Shown: piece after piece, positions 1 to 8,100 of the stretch | Numbering within the stretch: position 1 is the first letter of the stretch | How the letters are laid out: each line of letters begins with the position of its first letter | NCBI GenBank assembly: GCA_937974555.1 | Contig: CALJKR010000043.1 | Coordinates: 1 to 14,295, forward strand | Length of the DNA stretch: 14,295 bases | Reading direction: 5' to 3' | Source of the DNA: an uncultured Flavobacteriales bacterium | Lineage (GTDB): Bacteria; Bacteroidota; Bacteroidia; Flavobacteriales_D; Sanyastnellaceae | Translations under genes and position numbers: made by a program | Notes under the pieces: model-generated | What the model saw: only the letters and a program-made list of their open reading frames with translations | What the model was told of the DNA's origin: nothing | Database searches by the model: none

Positions 1-3000
1 AAGACGAGACCAACAAATGGGGTCCTGTTTTCAAGCGTACCATTTTCTTCAATGGTGCCAATCCTGCGGTGAACTTAATTACCCAAGGCGAAACAATCTC
101 CAGATGTCCAACCTTCCCTGTTACCCTAAGCTACGCAGGTCCCTTGGGATTCAATGTAACTTGGGAAAATGGAGCTACAGGAAATGAAGTAACTTTTGTT
201 CCAGATGCAAGTGGATATTTCACGGTCATGGCCAACTTGGGCAATGAATATTTGTATGATAGTATTTATGTCAATGTTTACGCATTGCCCCCTGCCAATA
301 TTACACCTGCGGGTGATATCTTGGTATGTGCTTCTAGTAATGTGATGTTGACAGCGAACTCAGGGACCAATTACAGCTACGTTTGGTATTACAATGACGC
401 TGTTATTCCTGGTGAGACGATGATCAATTACTTGCCTACACAAGTAGGGGCGTACAAAGTTCGTGTAACAGACAACACCACAACATGTCAGCAAACGTCC
501 TCTCCTACGACCTTCTATTTGACTTCACCTATTTTTCCAACAGGAACTGTTACGACAGCATGTAACCCCAATGGGGTATTGCTTACAGGACCTGTCGGCT
601 CTGGTAATACATACCAATGGAAAAAGAATGGCGCGGCCATCTCAGGAGCTACCAGCGGGACTTACTTGGCCACAACGGCAGGAAACTATCAAGTTACTGT
701 AACCAATGGTCAATGTGTTTCTACTTCAAGTACAACCACTGTAACGACAACCGGTTCAACGGTTGTATCCACCATTACTCCAAGCGGAACACAATCCATT
801 TGTGAGGGTGGTTCGGTTGTATTAACAGCTTCTACTGGATCCGGTTACACCTATCAATGGAACAAGGATGGCGTTGCAATTGCTGGTGCAACAAGTGGCA
901 CTTATACCGCAACTACCTCAGGCGCATATACTGTAACGGTGACTGCTACGGGCTGCTCATTGACATCGAGTGCAACGACCGTCGTACTCGGAACCCCTGT
1001 TACCCCTTCTGTGAGTATCTCTGCTAACAATACCACAGTATGTTCAGGTACTGCTGTGCTATTTACTGCCACGCCCACCAATGGTGGTACCACGCCCACC
1101 TATCAGTGGAAGAAGAATGGAGTGGATATTGCTGGTGCAACAACTGCTACATACACTTTGAGCACTCCAGTCAACGGTGATGTAATTTCAGTTGTAATGG
1201 TGAGTAATAATTCGTGTCAATCCACGAATATATCCAACAGCAATTCCATTACTCTCGTGGTCAACCCATCGGTGACTCCGGCAGTATCTATAACATCAAG
1301 CGGAAATACCATATGCGCTGGTGCATCGGTTCAATTCACTTCCTCGATTATCAATGGTGGTACTACCCCTACTTATCAATGGAAGAAAAATGGAGTGAAT
1401 ATTTCAGGTGCAACCTCTGCAACGTATTCCAACAGTGCATTGGTCAATGGAGATGTTATTACTCTGCAAATGATCAGCAATGCAACTTGTGCTTCAGCGT
1501 CAACTGTATTGAGTAATGCAATAACAATGATTGTATCCACGGCGGTTACACCATCCGTATCCATCGTGGCTGATGCAACAACCGTTTGTGCAAATACAGC
1601 GGTGAACTTTACCGCAACCCCAACAAACGGTGGAACCACTCCAACTTATCAGTGGAAGAAGAACGGTGTGAACATCACCGGTGCTACATCAACTACATAC
1701 ACCTTGACATCACCAACCAACAATGATGCAATTTCAGTGGTGATAACGAGCAATGCCAACTGTACTTCAACAACAGTTGCCAATAGCAATTCGGTTACCA
1801 TCACTGTAACTTCAGGTTTAACCCCATCGGTGTCCATCGCAGCGGATGCAACATCAATATGCTCTGGAACAACTGTGAACTTCACTTCAACTCCCACCAA
1901 CGGCGGAACCACTCCGACCTATCAGTGGAAGAAAAATGGAGTGAATATTTCGGGTGCAACTTCGGCCACTTATGCTTTGACTTCTCCCATGAATGGAGAT
2001 ATCATTTCATTGGTGATGACGAGCAATGCGGGTTGCACATCAACTCCTACAGCGACCAGTAATAGTGTAACATTGGCGGTAACCAGTTTGGTTACTCCAA
2101 CCGTTGCCATTTCTGCTTCAGGAACAACCGTTTGCTCGGGTACTTCGGTTCAATTTACATCTTCCATTACCAATGGTGGTTCATCGCCATTGTACCAATG
2201 GAAGAAGAACGGCGTGAACATCTCTGGAGCTACTGCTTCAACGTACACGTCCAATGCTTTGGTTACTGGCGATGTCATCACATTGCAATTGACCAGCAAT
2301 GCGATATGTCCTTCATCGACGGTAGTTGCGAGCAACGCGGTAACCATGACAGTAACTGCAACAGTAACACCTACTGTTTCAATTGCTGCTGATGCCTCAA
2401 CGGTTTGTGCAAATACCGCAGTGAACTTCACAGCTAATCCAACGAACGGCGGAACCACTCCAACGTATCAATGGAAGAAGAACGGCGTGAACATCTCTGG
2501 AGCTACTGCTTCAACGTACACGTCCAATGCTTTGGTTACTGGCGATGTCATCACATTGCAATTGACCAGCAATGCGATATGTCCTTCATCGACGGTAGTT
2601 GCGAGCAACGCGGTAACCATGACAGTAACTGCAACAGTAACACCTACTGTTTCAATTGCTGCTGATGCCTCAACGGTTTGTGCAAATACCGCAGTGAACT
2701 TCACAGCTAATCCAACGAACGGCGGAACCACTCCAACGTATCAATGGAAGAAGAACGGTGTGAACATCACCGGCGCGACATCATCCACCTACACATTATC
2801 GACTCCAGCCAATGGAGACGTGATCACCGTAGTGATGACCAGCAATGCCACATGCGCTTCGACCACAACCGCGACAAGCAACGCAGTTACTGTAACCGTA
2901 ACCACTGCCGTAACGCCGAGCGTATCTATCTCCGCGAATAACACAACAGTATGTTCGGGCACTGCAGTGAACTTTACAGCTACTCCAACGAATGGAGGAA

Positions 3001-5045
3001 CCACTCCAACGTATCAATGGAAGAAGAACGGTGTGAACATCACTGGCGCGACATCATCCACCTACACATTATCGACTCCAGCCAATGGAGACGTGATCAC
3101 CGTAGTGATGACAAGCAATGCCACTTGCGCTTCAACCACTACTGCGACGAGCAATTCAGTTGCCTTGGTCGTTACTGCCAATGTCACCTATTATGCGGAT
3201 GCAGATGGAGATGGATATGGAAATCCGCAGAGCACACTTTCTGCATGTACGCAAACGGCAGGTTATGTCACATCCAACACAGATTGTAACGACAACAGTG
3301 CGCAGGTAAATCCAGGCGCAGCTGAGGTGTGTAACAATGGCATTGACGATAACTGTAATGCGCAAATCGATGAAAATTGCATTGTTTTGGGATGTACCAA
3401 TGCAACGGCATGTAATTTTAATCCGGACGCCAATACAGATGACGGATCTTGCGTATTGCCTGTTGCAGAAATATGCAATGGCTTGGATGATAACTGTAAT
3501 AACCAAGTGGATGAAGGATTGACCTTTGTAGATTATTACGTCGATCAGGACCAAGATGGGTATGGAACCACTTTGTTTGGTAACTTCTGTCAAGCCCCAG
3601 TGGGCAGTTATGCCACATTGAGTGGAGATTGCAATGACGCAAACAATACAATTGCACCCAATCTCTCAGAAACTTGTAACACCATAGATGACAACTGTAA
3701 TGGTTTGATAGACGAGGGAGTTACAGTAGCAAGTGTGGTGTCAACATTGGTTAGCACCAAGTTGTATCCTACTTGTTCAGGAACCAATTTGTTCTCAGCC
3801 AACATGAACTTGGGGTATAATTCCCCGGTCACAGTGGGCGATGGAAATGATTTATGGTTTAAGTTAATTCCAACCTACAACACCTTGCGTGCTGGACTTT
3901 CTGCAGCAACAGGTGACAATCAGTTGGAATTATATTCTGCTGAAGGAAACTGCTTGACATTGATTACAACCGAGCATGAGGTAGGCGTGAGCAATCAGAC
4001 TTTGTTTACAGACGATCTGATTCCTGGCAACACTTATTATGTGGTTTGTCGTAACATGTCGGGTGCAATGAATACAAGTGCCAAGATTTGTTTCAATCAT
4101 TTTGACGGTTCAACTTGTGACCACTATTACAGTAACAACACGGGTATATATACCAATGTTTGCACTGCATTCAAAGCGGTGTACAAAGGAAATGCTTCCA
4201 ATTATGTGTTCAATGTAAACTCTGCTTCCATTGGAGGTGTTAATCAAAACATCACACCATGGTCCTATACAACGCCAACATCCAGTTCCATAATTACGAG
4301 ATTGGGAACATTGGTACCCGTGAATATGGGAGCCAGTCCAATTACTTATGGTTTGACTGTTGGAGTTACCTATGTTTTAGCAGATGCTGCGGGTAATTTG
4401 AATTATTTCATGGCCAATGGGACATCACCTTGTACTTTAACATTGAACCCAGAGACAACCATTGCTTTGCGCTCAACAGACCGTTGTCCAACATTGAAAT
4501 CTGTAACAAGCAGCATTGCCCCTGACAGATCAGTATGTGGGGCGTTGCGATATGAGTGGGAATTTACCCAGGTGTTGCCCTCTGCCCAGCAAGCGGTGAC
4601 CGTATTGGGTGGATTAAATTCCAATGTACTTTTCTTGAATAACGTTCCTGGAATGGGGAATGGAAAAACCTATAACGTTCGTGTTCGTCCATTGCATTCT
4701 TCAGGAGCCATTGGCGAATGGGGAACCACCCAATGTTTGAAGACAGCAAGTTCAGGTATGATTCAAGAAGATAATGATCAGCCCAACACGCATTGGATAT
4801 CCAAAGAATCCAAGATGAGTATTTATCCCAATCCAAGTGCGGATGGAATATTGAATTTGGTTTGGAATCAAGAGATTGAAGGTTTGCAAGATTTGAGATT
4901 GTTTGATGTCACTGGAAAATTGATTATTCAGCGTCAAATCAATGTAAGTGGCAGTCAAGTTCAAATTGAGTTACCTGCATTGTCCAATGGGGTGTATATG
5001 ATTCAAGTGAATGATACACGCTTACCATGGGTTATAGCGAGATAA
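1..5045 (+). CDS. Giant T9SS-secreted surface protein with Ig-like repeats and metal-binding motifs (5' end outside window)
   Basis: The frame is open to the left edge (first full codon at position 3), so the GTG at 69 is not the true start and the N-terminus is missing. In order, the sequence shows three shorter Ig-like domains (about 300-998) and eight 91-residue Ig-like domains (999-3182), each with a TPTYQWKKNG-type core and two Cys (TVC.G/N.AV and SN..C.S). Next comes a metal-binding motif of the MopE-like type (PF11617 style) from 3189: DADGDGYG, then DCND, NPGA.EVC and NGIDDNC. A GCTNATACN...DDGSC motif follows at 3390-3452, fused to a half metal-binding motif (EICNGLDDNCN). A third motif starts at 3534. 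A Cys-containing module follows (about 3724-4760; RSTDRCP, DRSVCG, YEWEFT), and the T9SS type A tail (SIYPNPSADG to the stop) runs from 4818. Known for the family: such tails direct export and attachment at the outer membrane. An adhesin role is inferred. The ligand is unknown. Confidence 0.9.
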   Translation, partial: DETNKWGPVFKRTIFFNGANPAVNLITQGETISRCPTFPVTLSYAGPLGFNVTWENGATGNEVTFVPDASGYFTVMANLGNEYLYDSIYVNVYALPPANITPAGDILVCASSNVMLTANSGTNYSYVWYYNDAVIPGETMINYLPTQVGAYKVRVTDNTTTCQQTSSPTTFYLTSPIFPTGTVTTACNPNGVLLTGPVGSGNTYQWKKNGAAISGATSGTYLATTAGNYQVTVTNGQCVSTSSTTTVTTTGSTVVSTITPSGTQSICEGGSVVLTASTGSGYTYQWNKDGVAIAGATSGTYTATTSGAYTVTVTATGCSLTSSATTVVLGTPVTPSVSISANNTTVCSGTAVLFTATPTNGGTTPTYQWKKNGVDIAGATTATYTLSTPVNGDVISVVMVSNNSCQSTNISNSNSITLVVNPSVTPAVSITSSGNTICAGASVQFTSSIINGGTTPTYQWKKNGVNISGATSATYSNSALVNGDVITLQMISNATCASASTVLSNAITMIVSTAVTPSVSIVADATTVCANTAVNFTATPTNGGTTPTYQWKKNGVNITGATSTTYTLTSPTNNDAISVVITSNANCTSTTVANSNSVTITVTSGLTPSVSIAADATSICSGTTVNFTSTPTNGGTTPTYQWKKNGVNISGATSATYALTSPMNGDIISLVMTSNAGCTSTPTATSNSVTLAVTSLVTPTVAISASGTTVCSGTSVQFTSSITNGGSSPLYQWKKNGVNISGATASTYTSNALVTGDVITLQLTSNAICPSSTVVASNAVTMTVTATVTPTVSIAADASTVCANTAVNFTANPTNGGTTPTYQWKKNGVNISGATASTYTSNALVTGDVITLQLTSNAICPSSTVVASNAVTMTVTATVTPTVSIAADASTVCANTAVNFTANPTNGGTTPTYQWKKNGVNITGATSSTYTLSTPANGDVITVVMTSNATCASTTTATSNAVTVTVTTAVTPSVSISANNTTVCSGTAVNFTATPTNGGTTPTYQWKKNGVNITGATSSTYTLSTPANGDVITVVMTSNATCASTTTATSNSVALVVTANVTYYADADGDGYGNPQSTLSACTQTAGYVTSNTDCNDNSAQVNPGAAEVCNNGIDDNCNAQIDENCIVLGCTNATACNFNPDANTDDGSCVLPVAEICNGLDDNCNNQVDEGLTFVDYYVDQDQDGYGTTLFGNFCQAPVGSYATLSGDCNDANNTIAPNLSETCNTIDDNCNGLIDEGVTVASVVSTLVSTKLYPTCSGTNLFSANMNLGYNSPVTVGDGNDLWFKLIPTYNTLRAGLSAATGDNQLELYSAEGNCLTLITTEHEVGVSNQTLFTDDLIPGNTYYVVCRNMSGAMNTSAKICFNHFDGSTCDHYYSNNTGIYTNVCTAFKAVYKGNASNYVFNVNSASIGGVNQNITPWSYTTPTSSSIITRLGTLVPVNMGASPITYGLTVGVTYVLADAAGNLNYFMANGTSPCTLTLNPETTIALRSTDRCPTLKSVTSSIAPDRSVCGALRYEWEFTQVLPSAQQAVTVLGGLNSNVLFLNNVPGMGNGKTYNVRVRPLHSSGAIGEWGTTQCLKTASSGMIQEDNDQPNTHWISKESKMSIYPNPSADGILNLVWNQEIEGLQDLRLFDVTGKLIIQRQINVSGSQVQIELPALSNGVYMIQVNDTRLPWVIAR
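999..3182 (+). repeat. Tandem array of eight 273-bp Ig-like domain units
   Basis: Units begin with the V/L codon of the (V/L)TP motif at 999, 1272, 1545, 1818, 2091, 2364, 2637 and 2910; the next equivalent Val codon is at 3183. Every interval is exactly 273 bp (91 codons), so no indel has been tolerated. Units fall into two C-half types: type A, (T/A)TYTLSTP.NGD..(S/T)VVM, and type B, (S/T)TY(S/T)(N/S)(S/N)AL..GDVITLQ. Type B occurs in units 2, 5 and 6 of this array. N-halves also vary, for example NTTVCSGTAV against STVCANTAVNFTA. Each unit keeps two Cys around the central QWKKNG Trp, consistent with an Ig-like sandwich. Confidence 0.93.
2196..2758 (+). repeat. Exact 273-bp tandem duplication with 17-bp shared ends
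   Basis: Bases 2196-2485 and 2469-2758 are identical over 290 bp at an offset of 273, by base-by-base reading. Identity stops at position 2195 versus 2468 (c/t) and at 2486 versus 2759 (c/t). The 17-mer CAATGGAAGAAGAACGG occurs at 2196, 2469 and 2742 and encodes the QWKKNG core. This is the signature of unequal crossover or slippage between neighbouring Ig-domain units at that core. Copy number here may be sensitive to assembly errors. Confidence 0.93.
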
Positions 5046-5060
5046 CGGAAATGAAAAGTA

Positions 5061-5088
5061 AAAAAGGGGCTTCGGCCCCTTTTTTTTT
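5061..5088 (+). terminator. Rho-independent terminator of the Ig-repeat surface protein gene
   Basis: It lies 15 bp after the TAA stop. The arms AAAAAGGGGC (5061-5070) and GCCCCTTTTT (5075-5084) pair over 10 bp around a TTCG loop, and an 8-base T run spans 5081-5088. The C(TTCG)G closing pair gives an extra-stable tetraloop. The A tract before the stem could also serve the opposite strand, although no gene ends there from that side. Confidence 0.93.
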
Positions 5089-5091
5089 GTA

Positions 5092-5130
5092 AGTGTATTT
5101 TTAACACTTGGTTAGTGTGTGTTAGACACT
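5092..5130 (+). promoter_or_regulatory. Two identical tandem dyads AGTGT-N7-ACACT, candidate operator
   Basis: AGTGT (5092-5096) pairs with ACACT (5104-5108), and AGTGT (5114-5118) pairs with ACACT (5126-5130). Both have a 7-base spacer, and their centres are 22 bp apart, about two helical turns. The spacers differ (ATTTTTA and GTGTTAG), so only the half-sites are kept. The second dyad ends 6 bp before the likely -7 box at 5137 and would cover the -33 region, as expected for a repressor site. Alternatively, these are weak 5-bp RNA hairpins; the second is followed by TTTTT. No binding protein can be named. Confidence 0.5.
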
Positions 5131-5136
5131 TTTTAT

Positions 5137-5144
5137 TATATTCG
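5137..5144 (+). promoter_or_regulatory. Probable -7 promoter box (TATATTCG)
   Basis: TATATTCG differs at one base from the Bacteroidota -7 consensus TAnnTTTG. It lies 26 bp before the ATG at 5171, giving a short leader. No convincing TTTG -33 element is seen at normal spacing; the nearest TTG (5108-5110) is too far upstream. The assignment rests on the box, its position just after a terminator, and the need for a new promoter there. Confidence 0.5.
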
Positions 5145-5170
5145 TTTCTACTTAACAAAAACCTATTATT

Positions 5171-8100
5171 ATGAAGAACAGTAAGATTACCCGTTTTTGG
5201 GGATTTTTATTAGCCATGCTGATATCGGCAGGGCTCAATGCACAGAGCATTGGTTTGGTTGGCGACTTCACCAGTTGGGGAGGTACTGCCGACGTGGCTA
5301 TGACCACGACGGACAACGTCAACTATACCTTAAACAATTACACATTTACGGGGTCTACCGGATTAAAATTCCGTCAAGACTCTAACTGGGCGACCAACTG
5401 GGGAGGTACATTCCCAAGTGGCACGGCAGTAGCTGGTGGTAGCAACATTAGTGTGCCAGCAGGAACTTACAACATCTCTTTCAATTTAAGTACGTTGGCT
5501 TTTTCGTTTAATACGACAGCGACTGTATTGAATATTGGTGTGGTGGGTTCATTAACCAACTGGGGAGGATCAGCGGATATCGCGATGACTTCAACAGATG
5601 GGGTAACATACACGCTTTTGGATTACACCTTCCCAGCCGGAGATGTAAAATTCAGACAAGACAATGCATGGACCAATAGCTGGGGCGCTGCATCATTTCC
5701 ATCTGGCACAGCTACAGCAGGTGGATCGAATATCCCAGTTACTGCGGGTCGTTATGATGTTTCTTTTAACTACAATACTTTGGCTTATGCCTTCACCACC
5801 ATGTCGGTTTCTATTATCGGTGATGGTGCGCAAGGTTGGGGTACAGATGTTACCATGACTACAACCAATGGTATCAATTACACTTTGAATAACGTTACAC
5901 TGGTTAATGGATTTGTGAAATTCAGAAAGACTGGAGAGTGGGGAACCAACTGGGGATCTACTTCATGGCCTTCAGGTGTTGCTTCCAATGGAGGTTCTAA
6001 CATTGCTACAGTAGCAGGTGTTTACAATGTTTCATTTAATCGTGTTACCGGAGCTTTTGCTTTCCAAGATCCAAACGCGGGTATTGTGAACTTGAATGGT
6101 TCAGCCAACAATACAGGTGCAGCTATTCAAATGGTTACTTCAAACAATACAGATTATTCATTGACTGATCAAGAATTGGTTACTGGAGATATCGCTTTCT
6201 ATACCAACAACACCAATTATTCAGCGGTTGATTTTCCAACAGGAACTGGTGTTGCTGGAAATACAACCTTGATTCCTGTAGTTGGCGGTCATTACAACAT
6301 TAGCTACAACTCATCTACTTTCGCATATTCATTTTCACCAACACCCATTTCATTGATTGGAGATGGAGCAGCTGGCTGGGGTACAGATGTTCAAATGACC
6401 TCGACGGATGGTGGAAACAATTATACATTGACTGGATATTTCATGCAGACGGGTTACGTTAAATTCCGTGCAAACTCTTCTTGGACTTCGAACTGGGGAG
6501 CTGGTTCTTGGCCTTCAGGTACAGGAACGCAAGGTGGATCTAACATCCCAACCTCTGCGGGTACATACGATATTACCTTCAACAGAAATACTGGAGCATA
6601 TACTTTCACAGCAGTAGCGACCGCCTATGATAATATTGGTATCATTGGTGGTTTTAATAGCTGGGCTGCAAGTGTGCCATTGGTTACACCAGATGGTAAC
6701 ACATACACTTTAACTGATTATTATTTCAGCGCTAACGAAGCCAAGTTCAGATTGAATGATGCTTGGGATGTGAGCTACGGCGGAACCACTTTCCCATCTG
6801 GTGATGCGGTTCAAAACGGTTCAAACATTCCAGTTACTCCTGGTTACTACACGGTCACTTTCGTAAATAACACTACCCCCAAGACTTACAATTTCTCTCA
6901 AACACCCATTACCATGATTGGTTCTGGTGCTGAAGGATGGTCAACGGATGTAGCCATGACTTCTACAGATGGTGGAATTACTTGGACCAAGGACAACTAC
7001 ACATTGCAAAGTGGTGGATTAAAATTCCGTGCTAACAATGCTTGGGTATTGAACTGGGGTGGCGTTTTTGGCGCAACTGGAACAGCGGTTCCCAATGGTG
7101 GAGATTTCCAAACGGTGGCAGGATCTTACAATATCTCTTTCAACCGTTTGACTGGTGTTTTCTCTTTCTCTCAAAATGCATACTATGCAGACAACGATGG
7201 TGATGGATTTGGAAATCCAAACAGCTTGTTGATGGCAGCGGTTCAACCTGCTGGATATGTTACTGACAACACTGATTGTAATGACGCATCGGCGTCTGTT
7301 AATCCAAACGGAACAGAAATTTGTAATGGTTTGGATGATAACTGTGTAAATGGTAATGACGAGGGCTTTGCTCAAAACTCATACTATGCGGATGCTGATG
7401 GAGATGGATATGGTGCAGGTACGGCTACTATAGCTTGTACAAGCCCAGGTCCAGGATACGTTATGAACGCATTTGACTGTTTGGATTCTGATGATCAAGT
7501 GAATCCAGAAGGAACTGAGGTTTGTGAAAACGGAATTGATGATGACTGTGTGGATGGTGATGCCATTTGCTCAGGACCAACCGATGCAGCAGATATCGTT
7601 GGTATTGGTCAATATGGTTCAGGTATTCAAGCGGCAATGACCGTTAATTTGGCTGCCGGTAATGATTCTCCACAAAATCCAGGTGTTGGCAATGATCGTT
7701 GGTTTACTTTCACTGCTGCATTCAATGCCGTTCGTATCGCATTAACCGGTTCTACTGGTAATGATGATAACGAAATCACATTGTACAATGCGGCTTCTTT
7801 GAGCACCGGTGCAATGATTCCTTTGGCAACAGAAAACGATGTTCATCCAGGAGCAACAGGAGCTGCTGCAGATGGTGGTAATGAAACTTTGTTGTATGAT
7901 CAATTGACAGTAGGTGGTCAATACTATGTTTGTATTCGTAACACCAATAGCACACCAGGTTCATGCGCGATGAGAACTTCGTATTTGCGCGGTTCTGCGG
8001 CTGATATCGGTCCATACACCAACTACACCAACACTTACTCTTCGACTTGTCAAAACTTCAAGGCGGCTTTCCGTTCTGGAGCAATCAACTACATCGTGAA

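Noticed and set aside
69..71. GTG at 69 as the start of the first gene
   Set aside because: The frame stays open to the left edge and encodes plausible residues (DETNKWGPVF...), and no signal peptide follows the GTG. The gene begins outside the window.
1376..2731. Series of similar ~87-codon open frames on the minus strand, one per Ig unit
   Set aside because: The repeat period is divisible by three, so one accidental antisense frame is copied in every unit. None has a signal, domain or promoter, and the plus frame clearly codes.
999..3182. CRISPR-like or satellite repeat array
   Set aside because: The units are 273 bp, coding and contiguous with no spacers. The pattern is tandem protein domains.
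3156..3593. 145-codon minus-strand frame over the metal-binding motifs
   Set aside because: It lies wholly inside a well-supported plus-strand gene, and its Ile/Cys-rich translation is the usual product of antisense reading of GAT/TGT-rich codons.
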